Assembly: GCF_038003045.1 (NCBI RefSeq)
Contig: NZ_JBBOOK010000001.1
Span: 1,612,001-1,676,000 of the forward strand
Length of the DNA stretch: 64,000 nucleotides
DNA from: Sporosarcina sp. FSL W7-1349
Lineage (GTDB): Bacteria > Bacillota > Bacilli > Bacillales_A > Planococcaceae
Direction: 5' to 3'
Below the pieces are notes generated by a model. It was not told where the DNA came from. It saw only the letters and a program-made list of their open reading frames with translations, and searched no databases. The position numbers were made by a program, and so were the translations under genes. Below are positions 9,505-18,078 of the stretch, one piece after another; the stretch's first letter is position 1; the number at the start of each line of letters is the position of its first letter.

Positions 9505-10377
9505 CTATCGCACCCAACCGGCATGCCTCATTTTCTTCGTCACCGTTTCCATAACGCCATCCTTCACTTCCGCACGCAAAAGCCGGATGCCAAATTTTCC
9601 GGCCAGCGCCGCAAGCTTCGCCTCATGGGTCATCTTTTCATTCAAATAACCGGTCACGGCCTGTTTCGTCATCGTCACTTCTACGCCATCCCCGCTTTCC
9701 ACGTCAACAAAGCGTACGTCCCCTTCGTATTCTGGGGACTGCTCAATTGCAGAATGGACCGTGATCAACCGGACATCACCGCAAATGCCAGGCAGCCGCC
9801 GAAAAAGATGCTCCCACTTATCCGTAGCCTCCAATCCGTCAGTAATGATGAATAGAACTGTCATTGCTTTCGGAATGGAAGCGAGGGCCCGATCCGTGAA
9901 ATCGCTTGATGACACGGACGCCTCGATTGAAGTGATAAATTTCGTCATAGCAGCCCGGTGGATAGCCCCTTTTCTCCGAAAAAAGATTTTCTGGTCGTCA
10001 GAATACGTGGAAAATGAAACAGTGTCCCCGCTTTTCAATGCAATATGGCTGAGCGCTATCGCCAATTGCCGAGCGATATCCCATTTCCCCTCTATTCCCA
10101 TCGACTTCGTCGGATCGAGTAGAATATGGACCCGCATCTCCTGTTCATCCAGAAACTGTTTGATGAACGGTTTCTCTGTCCGCGCGTAGACATTCCAATC
10201 AATATGACGCAAATCATCCCCCGGATGGTATTCCCGGAAATCGGAGAAATCAAGGGAAGAGCCCGTCTTCCGGGAACGATGAGTGCCCTTATGATGGCCG
10301 AGCCGCCTGGAACGTGAAACGATCGACAATGGACTAAGCCGCTTGGCAAGCTGATCGGGAAACAGATTCTGTCCCAT
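9505..10377 (-). CDS. DUF58 domain protein
   Basis: 290-residue cytoplasmic protein with the DUF58 core signature R-x-Y-x-x-GDDLRHIDWN around residues 50-62. A VWA-like segment follows, starting LLDPTKSM, where the metal-site serine is replaced by threonine (DxTxS), with IITDGLEAT further on. It begins at the last base of the MoxR stop (TAATG), the common arrangement for MoxR-DUF58 pairs. DUF58 proteins are widely encoded beside MoxR AAA+ ATPases and are thought to be their partners or substrates. No membrane segment is seen, unlike many DUF58 proteins. Confidence 0.88.
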   Translation of the reverse strand: MGQNLFPDQLAKRLSPLSIVSRSRRLGHHKGTHRSRKTGSSLDFSDFREYHPGDDLRHIDWNVYARTEKPFIKQFLDEQEMRVHILLDPTKSMGIEGKWDIARQLAIALSHIALKSGDTVSFSTYSDDQKIFFRRKGAIHRAAMTKFITSIEASVSSSDFTDRALASIPKAMTVLFIITDGLEATDKWEHLFRRLPGICGDVRLITVHSAIEQSPEYEGDVRFVDVESGDGVEVTMTKQAVTGYLNEKMTHEAKLAALAGKFGIRLLRAEVKDGVMETVTKKMRHAGWVR

Positions 10378-11369
10378 TACACGGCGCTCCCTTGCTTCAC
10401 TTCATCCAAAAGCTTATCGATAAGAAGATCGACGTCGATTCCTTCCGCTTCTCCATCGTAATTGATGAGAATTCGATGGCGAAGGGCGGGTTTGGCAACC
10501 GTCTTGATATCCGCGATGGATACATGATAGCGGCCATTCATGAGCGCCCGCGCTTTGGCCATCCGGATAATCGATTGCAAGCCGCGCGGTCCGCTTCCAT
10601 ATTGGACAAAGCGTGTCCATTCCTCCGCCGGACCGCCGCCGCCTTGCGTAGCCGCCACTAAGTCGACGGCATACTCGATCATCTCATCGGCGATGACGAC
10701 CTCTTTCACCATCTCCTGTGCGCGGACGATTGTTTCGGTATCCATCACTTTCGAAATGGCCACTTGACGGGAACCGGTCGTGCGCTTCGTAATTTCCTTC
10801 AATTCCGCCTTGGAAGGGTAAGGCAGCAGGATCTTGCAGATGAATCGGTCCATCTGCGCTTCCGGTAATGGGTAGGTCCCTTCCATTTCAATCGGGTTCT
10901 GCGTCGCCAGAACAAAAAAGGGACGTGCCATTTCCCGTGTCACACCGAGAACGGTGACGGTCTTTTCCCCCATCGCTTCCAGCAAGGCGCTCTGCGTTTT
11001 GGGCGTGGCTCGATTGATTTCATCCGCGAGGACCATCTGGCTGAAAATCGGGCCTTTCTGGAAGACGAATCGTTGCCCGCCTGCTTCATCCCGCTCCAAA
11101 ATGCTCGTTCCGGTAATGTCCGCCGGCATCAGATCCGGGGTGAACTGGATCCGGGAAAAAGAAAGGTCTAACACTTCGGAAATTGTCCGGATGAGCATCG
11201 TCTTCCCAAGTCCCGGCAACCCTTCCAACAGCGCATGGCCGTCAGAAAGGATGGCATAGAGGGAAAACTCAATTGCTTCTTCCTGGCCGACGATGAACTT
11301 CCCGATTTCCTCTTTCACCCTTCCAAGATTCCCGCTCATTTCTTCAAACTGCTCCGGTGTAAACGGCAT
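10377..11369 (-). CDS. MoxR-family AAA+ ATPase
   Basis: AAA+ ATPase of 330 residues, presumed to remodel or activate the VWA proteins of the operon. Motifs: Walker A GLPGLGKT, Walker B VLADEINR, sensor 1 in ATQNPIEMEG, and arginine-finger region PLPEAQMDRF, all in the MoxR order. An ATG at 11387 gives six more residues but has no ribosome site. The ATG at 11369 follows AAGGA/GGGG and begins MPFTPEQF. It is 25 bases after the coiled-coil protein's stop and overlaps the DUF58 start by one base. B. subtilis has a comparable MoxR-DUF58 pair (YeaC-YeaD), but there the third gene is a transglutaminase rather than a VWA protein. Confidence 0.92.
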   Translation of the reverse strand: MPFTPEQFEEMSGNLGRVKEEIGKFIVGQEEAIEFSLYAILSDGHALLEGLPGLGKTMLIRTISEVLDLSFSRIQFTPDLMPADITGTSILERDEAGGQRFVFQKGPIFSQMVLADEINRATPKTQSALLEAMGEKTVTVLGVTREMARPFFVLATQNPIEMEGTYPLPEAQMDRFICKILLPYPSKAELKEITKRTTGSRQVAISKVMDTETIVRAQEMVKEVVIADEMIEYAVDLVAATQGGGGPAEEWTRFVQYGSGPRGLQSIIRMAKARALMNGRYHVSIADIKTVAKPALRHRILINYDGEAEGIDVDLLIDKLLDEVKQGSAV

Positions 11370-11393
11370 ATGCCCCACATCCTTCATGATTTT

Positions 11394-12863
11394 CTATTCA
11401 ATGGAGGAAAAATAATCGGATAATACATTCTGGAGGTCGGAGGGAAGTTGCAATTTATCCGCACTTTGCAAATAGGATTCCTTGTACTCGCCGACCACTT
11501 CCGGATAAGGACGGATTGATCCTTTTTCCACCGGTCCATCCGTTGACCGTTCTTCGATGAAATCACCTTTTCCGTGCTCGCCTTTGACAATTGAAGGTTC
11601 TGATTTCTCCCCGATCCGTTCGAACGGGATCGACAGGAGCGTCCGCCCGCCGGAACCAGTCCCCGCCCCGGCACCTTGGCCGTTTCCAGTTCCTGAACCG
11701 CCGAAGCCCGAGCCCGTTCCTCCTTGACCGTTTCCTTGGCCGGTGCCTTGACCTGTTCCCTGCCCCGATCCTGTATTCCCCTGTCCCTGCCCTTGGCCGC
11801 TGTTGCCTTGTCCTTGATTCGAACCTTGGCCAGTGCCTTGGCCGGAACTTGGATTCTGACCGGATTGACCGGTGCCTACACTTTGGCTGTCTCCTTCCCC
11901 AGCGCCTGCGCCCGGTTGCCCTTCAGCCGAGCCGGGTTCGCCGGTCGGACTTTGGCTTCCTGAATTGCCGGATGATGAATTTTCGGAAGTCGGATTCCCA
12001 CTAGCCAACGCCGGCAGGCTCGGTGCCTTTCCGATTTTATTCAACGCGGTTTGCGCTTTGCCTACGTTCCGGGCTAGCGCATCGGCTAATTTGGCGAGCG
12101 ATTTCAATTGTTCCAGTTCCTCTTCGGATAGCTGATCGGCAGATGTTTCATCGGATTCACCCGCCGTGCTCTTCTCTGCCAAATCTTGCTCTTGCAACTT
12201 CAATTCCTTCTGCTTTTTCACCACTTCCCGGAGTATTTCTTCGGGTATTTTCAACTCCTGCAACTTGTCGACAAGAGAATCCAATTCCTTTTTCGCTTCG
12301 GGGACCGGTTCTTTTTTCGCCAGCTCTTTCACTTCTTTTTTCAGTTCTTCGACGATTTCCTTTTCTTTGACACCGGCTTCCGCTTCACGCTGTGCCTCGG
12401 ATGGAAAGAGGATCAGAACGGCAAGGAGGATCGTTGCAATTCCGAAGCCGGTAAGCATTTTCCCATTTACATAATGCTTCTCCCTTTTTTTGAACCGTTC
12501 AAAAGCATCCGCCACTTCCGTTTCAGCGGAACGGACGAGCGCAGATGCCAGGTGGGTTTCCGCCTCATTCACCGTTAAAGCAGTCAGCAAGAGGTTATCC
12601 GCTAAATACGCATCCAACTTTCGGATGGCATCCATTCTTTTGACTCGCCTATAAAATAGATAGAGCAAGGAGCTGACCAATACAACACCGGCGGCAATGG
12701 CAGCAATCCGCATATAGTGGGGCCAAACGAACAAGCGGCTCACCGCCACGATGAGCAAGGCAGTCGCGGTGGCGGCGAATAAAACGCCCTGCAACCGATG
12801 GACAGATTTCTCGAACTGCAAACGCCGCAATGCCGACCTGACATATTGAAGCAAACTGTCCAT
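11394..12863 (-). CDS. Membrane protein with coiled coil and long Gly/Gln/Ser tail
   Basis: 489 residues. Two adjacent N-terminal helices (about 27-46 and 52-70) and a third at 135-153 anchor it. Residues 157-275 are charged and probably coiled coil (repeated Lys/Glu heptads). Residues about 290-406 are low-complexity, almost only G, Q, S, N, T. The last 80 residues look folded again. DUF4175-like proteins in other bacteria have this shape and also sit next to MoxR and VWA genes, so it is probably the envelope partner of the system. Starts ATG behind AGGAGT, 15 bases after the ABC permease gene. Function unknown. Confidence 0.75.
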   Translation of the reverse strand: MDSLLQYVRSALRRLQFEKSVHRLQGVLFAATATALLIVAVSRLFVWPHYMRIAAIAAGVVLVSSLLYLFYRRVKRMDAIRKLDAYLADNLLLTALTVNEAETHLASALVRSAETEVADAFERFKKREKHYVNGKMLTGFGIATILLAVLILFPSEAQREAEAGVKEKEIVEELKKEVKELAKKEPVPEAKKELDSLVDKLQELKIPEEILREVVKKQKELKLQEQDLAEKSTAGESDETSADQLSEEELEQLKSLAKLADALARNVGKAQTALNKIGKAPSLPALASGNPTSENSSSGNSGSQSPTGEPGSAEGQPGAGAGEGDSQSVGTGQSGQNPSSGQGTGQGSNQGQGNSGQGQGQGNTGSGQGTGQGTGQGNGQGGTGSGFGGSGTGNGQGAGAGTGSGGRTLLSIPFERIGEKSEPSIVKGEHGKGDFIEERSTDGPVEKGSIRPYPEVVGEYKESYLQSADKLQLPSDLQNVLSDYFSSIE

Positions 12864-12878
12864 CCGTCCAACTCCTCC

Positions 12879-13730
12879 TTATTTAGTCCGTTTCATATTG
12901 ACACGTAAATTGGTGACGGAAATGAGCAATGACCCGATCGTCAAAATGACATAGAACGTCAAGTAACCGACCCAAACGGGAAACTTCACTTGTGTCATCT
13001 CTGAAAGGCCTTCCGATATTCCAGGGGATAGTAGCGATGCCACGAGAACTCCCGGGTTGATGGAAGCGAGCATATGGCCGATATACGATGGCAGCGGCAT
13101 TCCCGTCCCCATGTAATTCATACGGGTCACCTGCATGACAAGGAGAAACAGAAACGCGGTGACAATCGTCAAAAACAGCATGACCCCATACGTCGCAATC
13201 ATCGATACGATCGTCCGCCGGATCAAAGTCGAGAACATGACACCGACACTGCCGATGGCGAGCAACGTCACGAAGAGGAATAAGAACACCAAGGCGAACC
13301 GTCCCGGTGAGATGCCGCCGAACAGGAACACCAAGCTGTAAACCGGCAATCCTGCTACGATGAGCAACAGAAGGAACGCGATGGACGACAGCAATTTTCC
13401 GGAGATGATCTGGAACGAGCTTTGGGAAGTCGTCAACAAAATCGGAAGCGTCTGTTTTTCCCGTTCTGAACTGATCGTCCCGGCTGTCAGTCCTGGAGTG
13501 ATGAACAAGACGAGCGCCAATTGGATGAAAGACAGCAACGCAAACAATATGAAACTTTCATCCGGCCGGAAATAGGAAGTGCCCGACACGTTCATCGTTG
13601 TGAAAATAAAACCGAAAACAAAGATGCACATCGCAATCAAATAAAATAATAAACCATTGAAGCTTTTGGCTGACCTGAACCGGAGTTTCAATTCTTTGAA
13701 GAGAACCGGATTCGAAAAACCTGCTTTCAT
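12879..13730 (-). CDS. ABC transporter permease (ABC-2 type)
   Basis: 283-residue membrane protein with six hydrophobic segments and the ABC-2 layout: helix 1 (LLFYLIAMCIFVFGFIF), a cytoplasmic loop with GTISSEREKQTLPILLTT, which is the conserved element of NosY/ABC-2 exporters, and a last helix in WVGYLTFYVILTIGSLL. It begins two bases after the ATPase gene's stop, so the two almost certainly form one exporter. No substrate can be named. Being embedded in the MoxR/VWA operon suggests it handles a molecule made, sensed or needed by those envelope proteins. Confidence 0.85.
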   Translation of the reverse strand: MKAGFSNPVLFKELKLRFRSAKSFNGLLFYLIAMCIFVFGFIFTTMNVSGTSYFRPDESFILFALLSFIQLALVLFITPGLTAGTISSEREKQTLPILLTTSQSSFQIISGKLLSSIAFLLLLIVAGLPVYSLVFLFGGISPGRFALVFLFLFVTLLAIGSVGVMFSTLIRRTIVSMIATYGVMLFLTIVTAFLFLLVMQVTRMNYMGTGMPLPSYIGHMLASINPGVLVASLLSPGISEGLSEMTQVKFPVWVGYLTFYVILTIGSLLISVTNLRVNMKRTK

Positions 13731-13732
13731 AT

Positions 13733-14662
13733 TCAGTCAGCCCCTTTCGTAATTTCCATGAACACATCTTCCAAGTTGGTCACATGTTCCGTAAAAGATA
13801 GGATCGGAATGTGCTGGCCCACTGCCCGATTCAGCAAGGCGACCTGATCTTCTTCGTTTCCTTTGAACGCAAACTCGACATGCTTTTGCTCGTCTTCCCT
13901 GATGATATGGGAGACAAAAGGCTCCTCTTCCAGGAATGAAACTAACCGGTCAGGCGAGCCGGTAGTACGGACCGTGATCACCTTTTCCCCTTGCAGCTTC
14001 GCCTGGATTTCCGCGACCGAGCCGTGCGCAATGAGCCGTCCATTATCGATCACGCCGATTTCGTCACACATTTCAGCGAGCTCGGGCAAGATATGGGACG
14101 AGATCAGTATCGTCTTCCCCATCTTTTTCAACGTCTTCAAAATATCCCGCATCTCCACCCGAGCACGTGGATCCAGGCCCGACGCCGGCTCATCCAGGAT
14201 GAGGACCTTCGGATCATGGATGAGACTCCGGGCTAGACAAAGCCGTTGCTTCATTCCCCGGGATAATGCGTCTACATACGAATGGCGCTTATGGGACAAG
14301 TCCACTAATTCGAGAAGTTGCGGTATGAGCTTTTCCCTTTCTGCTGTGGGAATTCCATAGCTTGCTCCGTAAAAATCAAGGTACTCCTCCGCCTTCAATT
14401 GATCATAGACGCCAAAGAAATCGGGCATATAGCCAATCATCTTCCGTATTTCTGCGGGATTCTCCCGGACGCTCACCCCATTGATGACGGCGTCGCCCGA
14501 CGTCGCTTGCAAAAGAGTGGCAAGGATGAGGAATGTCGTCGATTTCCCGGCACCATTTGCTCCGACAAAACCGAAGACCGTCCCTTCCGAAAGAGATAAA
14601 TTCAAATTGTCGAGCGCCTTGAACTGTCCGTACTGTTTCGTCAGACCCTTGATTTCAATCAT
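13733..14662 (-). CDS. ABC transporter ATPase (ABC-2 exporter type)
   Basis: 309-residue ATPase with Walker A GANGAGKST at 34-42, a degenerate signature LSRGMKQRL (Arg for the second Gly), Walker B VLILDEPASGLDP, and a C-terminal extension of about 90 residues typical of CcmA/NatA-type exporters. Its ATG overlaps the stop of the upstream exported protein (ATGA), and the permease gene follows after two bases. Together they form a two-component ABC-2 exporter inside the MoxR/VWA operon. Confidence 0.9.
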   Translation of the reverse strand: MIEIKGLTKQYGQFKALDNLNLSLSEGTVFGFVGANGAGKSTTFLILATLLQATSGDAVINGVSVRENPAEIRKMIGYMPDFFGVYDQLKAEEYLDFYGASYGIPTAEREKLIPQLLELVDLSHKRHSYVDALSRGMKQRLCLARSLIHDPKVLILDEPASGLDPRARVEMRDILKTLKKMGKTILISSHILPELAEMCDEIGVIDNGRLIAHGSVAEIQAKLQGEKVITVRTTGSPDRLVSFLEEEPFVSHIIREDEQKHVEFAFKGNEEDQVALLNRAVGQHIPILSFTEHVTNLEDVFMEITKGAD

Positions 14663-17064
14663 TTTGCCACCTCGCCGTTCAACATTAGCTCCGGAGCTTT
14701 TCCTTCATTTCCATTCCGACTGTCTTTGATACTCATCCGAACGGTGATTTTACCATCCGGAGAAATATAATCTTGTACATTTTGGTTGACTGTGATGGAA
14801 CCGACGGAACCAGCCCCCTCGAATTCACCCGTTTTCACGTTGAGTACACTTGCCTCGTACAAGGTTTGCTGGATTTTAGACAGTTCCAACCCAGTCCAGA
14901 CAATATCATCTGTTCGCAATTCCTCCGGGAGCTGCCAAGTCTGGATGTATACCGATTCTTCAAAATAATAATAATCCGGGACATAGCCGACCGAATGCGC
15001 CTCGAATTGATGTTCCTGCGAGCGTAGTGTCATCGACAGCATCTCGGAATCGACCTCGAACGAGTCGCCAAAGTTAGTCTGGACCGTAATCGGCTGCATG
15101 ACCATGGTCAATGAGGAAACCGACGGCGACCCTTGTTTCAACTGGACCGGGATGATCTGTGTATCCGCATAGCCGATCAGGAAAGGCTTTTCTTCCGGTC
15201 TCAAATAGTCCCCCGCAAATTGGAGAAGCCCGTCTTTCCGCATTTGGTCCAGATCATCCGCATTTTGCCGTCCAGATCCGGTATACGGGTTATATATGGA
15301 GCGCTTCGGCACTAAAGTCGAATTTTTAAGCGTTTCATCCACTCGAAGTGTCTCCCCCGGTCCAATATCCCCGATCGGAATCAGCTGGGTTCCCGACCAG
15401 ATGGATAGATCCGTCAACGGGAACGGAAAACCGTTCGTCACCGTGCCGGTCAGTTTTTTATTCTCCACCGTCAGGGCAACGTCGAATTCACCTTGCTTTT
15501 CAACGTCCGACGTTCCGAACAGCGTCGCCACATTCCAATAGCCGACATTGCGCAAATGGAGCGTGGAACCGGAAGCATCCTTTTCAAGGATGGCTTGTTT
15601 GTGAACGGACGGGAGATTGGACGTGAACATATCCATTGGCATTTCTGCATACAATTCCGTCCCCGCCGGAGCGGTAAACGTAAAATCACCCGACTTGTTG
15701 GATAAAATCGATTCCGCATAATAACCGGTCAACGCCCCGTCTGATTCTACATTCAATACAGCGCTATGCTGGATTTGCGCGCGGCCAATCCGATCTTTCG
15801 CCCCGTATGTGAAGATGCCGATGGACGTTAACAGGGCAACCGCCGGTATGATCCACCACGCATATTCCCGCTTATCCCTCTTTTTCAAAATGAAATACAG
15901 CACCGGGACGATCAAGATAATATAGAAGACGATGATTCCGAATAAAAGCGGAGCGGACACTTTGAATGACGGAAATAGGTCATTGGCACTTCCGATCGTA
16001 TGTACAATGGCTTCGGAAGGATTTTCAAAGTTCCGATTCGTTATGGAGAGATTTTTCTCCCCTGCTGCAAATAATTGATTCCAGACGTCCGTCATCCCAC
16101 CCATCGTGGCAAGCGGAGCGTCCCCTAGAGAGAAGGCCGTTTGCAAGACGAGTCCCTGCCCTATTTTCGAGTAAGCGACAAGGACATGGTCCCCATCCTC
16201 CAGAAGCGGCATAGCTCCCGGATTCAACGTCGTTTGGAAAGTGGGAACTGTTCCATCCAATTGGCCTGTTCCCGCCCAAGCGTTGAGGACAGCGGCATCG
16301 GTTTCGCTCTTGCCGTTCAACTGCATCGGCAGAGAATCGGTGAAAACACCCGCTTCGGCTGCCAAATTTTCCGAGCCGCCGACAATCAAGATGCCGCCGG
16401 AACGGACCCATTTCAGGATGGCTTCCTGCTTTTTCTTGGACAAGTCGGAAAGTGGATACTCGTCGGCAATCATGAAGTCAACGGAACCCCATGCTGCCCC
16501 ATCATCCGGAAACTTTTCGCTGCCCCAATTGGAAATAACAAACTGACCACCCGTCCAATTGGGTAATTGAGCTTTCTTCATCGCTGCCAGCCGGTCGACA
16601 TGATCTGTCATCGGCAAAATAAGTCTTGATTCTTCCCCTACCAACGATGTAGTGATGAGTTGAGCCCCTTTATGAGGGATTTCCTTACCCTTTTTCCATC
16701 CCCCTTCGTACAAGAAAATCGATTTGGCAGTACCCTGCCCAAAAGAATGTCCCGGATCGTTTATTGCCGGAATGACAAGTGTTGAGGAATATGTTTCTCC
16801 TGCATCCAAATCGAGCGGGATCGCAACCCCGCTGCCCGTCTGGTAATTGAACGGGACATCGATGACGAGATCCCCTTGGAATGCGGACGTTCCGCTATTC
16901 TCCACTGTTATCGAAAGCGGGGCCCCCTTCCCATATTTCGCCTTGCCCTCGAAGCCGGCCACCGCTTCCACTTTCAATGCAGGTGCGGCCATTGCCATCG
17001 CGGAAGGCAATGACAGTAATCCTCCGATGAATACCGTCAGACACACTGCTACTCGTTTCCACAT
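14659..17064 (-). CDS. Exported membrane-anchored protein, first gene of MoxR/VWA operon
   Basis: About 801 residues. A signal peptide (MWKRVAVCLTVFIGGLL then AMAMAAP) leads into a long extracytoplasmic region whose first 120 residues look like a beta-sandwich (repeated short strands, VENSGTSAFQGD). The central part, with DFMIADEYPLSDL and GGILIVGGSENL, resembles the amidotransferase-like fold of envelope VWA-associated proteins. Three helices follow around residues 380-430 (LLFGIIVFYIILIVPVLYF and two more), then a second exterior domain. ATG 17064 is chosen because GGGGGTG lies six bases upstream; 17067 and 17082 are alternatives. Sixty-five bases after a predicted promoter start, it opens the operon. 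I do not recognise a named family. Confidence 0.7.
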   Translation of the reverse strand: MWKRVAVCLTVFIGGLLSLPSAMAMAAPALKVEAVAGFEGKAKYGKGAPLSITVENSGTSAFQGDLVIDVPFNYQTGSGVAIPLDLDAGETYSSTLVIPAINDPGHSFGQGTAKSIFLYEGGWKKGKEIPHKGAQLITTSLVGEESRLILPMTDHVDRLAAMKKAQLPNWTGGQFVISNWGSEKFPDDGAAWGSVDFMIADEYPLSDLSKKKQEAILKWVRSGGILIVGGSENLAAEAGVFTDSLPMQLNGKSETDAAVLNAWAGTGQLDGTVPTFQTTLNPGAMPLLEDGDHVLVAYSKIGQGLVLQTAFSLGDAPLATMGGMTDVWNQLFAAGEKNLSITNRNFENPSEAIVHTIGSANDLFPSFKVSAPLLFGIIVFYIILIVPVLYFILKKRDKREYAWWIIPAVALLTSIGIFTYGAKDRIGRAQIQHSAVLNVESDGALTGYYAESILSNKSGDFTFTAPAGTELYAEMPMDMFTSNLPSVHKQAILEKDASGSTLHLRNVGYWNVATLFGTSDVEKQGEFDVALTVENKKLTGTVTNGFPFPLTDLSIWSGTQLIPIGDIGPGETLRVDETLKNSTLVPKRSIYNPYTGSGRQNADDLDQMRKDGLLQFAGDYLRPEEKPFLIGYADTQIIPVQLKQGSPSVSSLTMVMQPITVQTNFGDSFEVDSEMLSMTLRSQEHQFEAHSVGYVPDYYYFEESVYIQTWQLPEELRTDDIVWTGLELSKIQQTLYEASVLNVKTGEFEGAGSVGSITVNQNVQDYISPDGKITVRMSIKDSRNGNEGKAPELMLNGEVAK

Positions 17065-17135
17065 CATGAACACCCCCGTCACTACTCATTTCACTTTGAT
17101 GTAAGCGCCCGTAACCCAGGTGCATTACAATCCTT

Positions 17136-17164
17136 ATTCTATTTAATTAGTACGTCAGTGTGAA
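17136..17164 (-). promoter_or_regulatory. SigA promoter of MoxR/VWA operon
   Basis: Minus-strand TTCACA (17159-17164) and TAGAAT (17136-17141) separated by exactly 17 bases, each one mismatch from consensus. Transcription would start near 17129 and read all eight genes down to 5145. Confidence 0.65.
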
Positions 17165-17184
17165 AATAAGGTTCCTCTCTCTTC

Positions 17185-18078
17185 TTAATATTCATGATTT
17201 CTTTGCATCAGTTCCGCGTGGGTTTGGACAATTTGGGAGAAGGCGTCCACTTGCTTTAAGGAGAAGGTCGATTCATAGCCGATCAGCCACGTATCACGTG
17301 TCAATTCGAATTCCTCCTCATTATTGAGCAATGGCACTTTATTCACCACTTCGTCGCCGGTCAGTGTGATGGATGGCAAGATGGCATAGCCGATCCCGTT
17401 CACCGCAAGTTGCTTGCATGTCTCGATTTGATCGACAGTGATCTGGCGATTCGGGTATTGATTGAAATGATGCTGCCACCACCTGCGGATTTCCATATGA
17501 TAATTGGAGTCACTTTTGAACTGGACAAAGGGGCGATCGGTGTCATTTAACTCATCCAACGTCTGGATTTCCTGGTCCACTAAATAGAGCCTGTCGCGAA
17601 ACAGATACTTCTTGTGGCTCTTCCAATCTACCTGTCCGCGGACGATTCCGACATGCGCCTCTCCTTCATAGAGCGCTTTGACAATTTCAGAACTCCATCC
17701 TGTCATGAGGGATATCTTCGCATCGGGATATTGTTTCACATAGTCTTTCAGCACTTGAGGAAGCCAAGCTTGGCATACGATGGAGGCGCAGGCGATCTTT
17801 AGCGTCCCGTGCACTTTATCTGCCATCGAAGCGATTAATTCGACCGTCTCTTCCCGCTTGCCGATCGCTTCCTTCGCATATTGGATGACCAATTCCCCGG
17901 CGGGCGTCGGCTCCAGACCTTTCTGGGAGCGGAGGAACAGCAGCGTCCCCCACTCCTTCTCGATGGACTGCAACCGTTGAGACAGAGCGGGTTGTGATAA
18001 AAATAAACGCTCTGCGGCCTTCCGCATATTCCCCTCCTCGGCGAGTGCTTTGATGATTTCCAATTCAGTTGTTGTCAT
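17185..18078 (-). CDS. ccpC: CcpC-like LysR transcriptional regulator
   Basis: 297-residue LysR-type regulator. The N-terminal winged helix-turn-helix (NMRKAAERLFLSQPALSQRL) and the following EKEWGTLLFLRSQKG are very close to what I recall of B. subtilis CcpC, the citrate-responsive repressor of citB and citZ. The effector domain has the matching QIETCKQLAVNGIGYAILPS block. The ORF opens at GTG 18096, but ATG 18078 follows AAAGGGGT at six bases and yields a family-sized protein. It overlaps the MFS gene by 14 bases. In B. subtilis ccpC directly follows ykuL (darB). Here darB is also upstream, but an MFS gene separates them, which supports the name and marks an insertion. Confidence 0.75.
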   Translation of the reverse strand: MTTTELEIIKALAEEGNMRKAAERLFLSQPALSQRLQSIEKEWGTLLFLRSQKGLEPTPAGELVIQYAKEAIGKREETVELIASMADKVHGTLKIACASIVCQAWLPQVLKDYVKQYPDAKISLMTGWSSEIVKALYEGEAHVGIVRGQVDWKSHKKYLFRDRLYLVDQEIQTLDELNDTDRPFVQFKSDSNYHMEIRRWWQHHFNQYPNRQITVDQIETCKQLAVNGIGYAILPSITLTGDEVVNKVPLLNNEEEFELTRDTWLIGYESTFSLKQVDAFSQIVQTHAELMQRNHEY

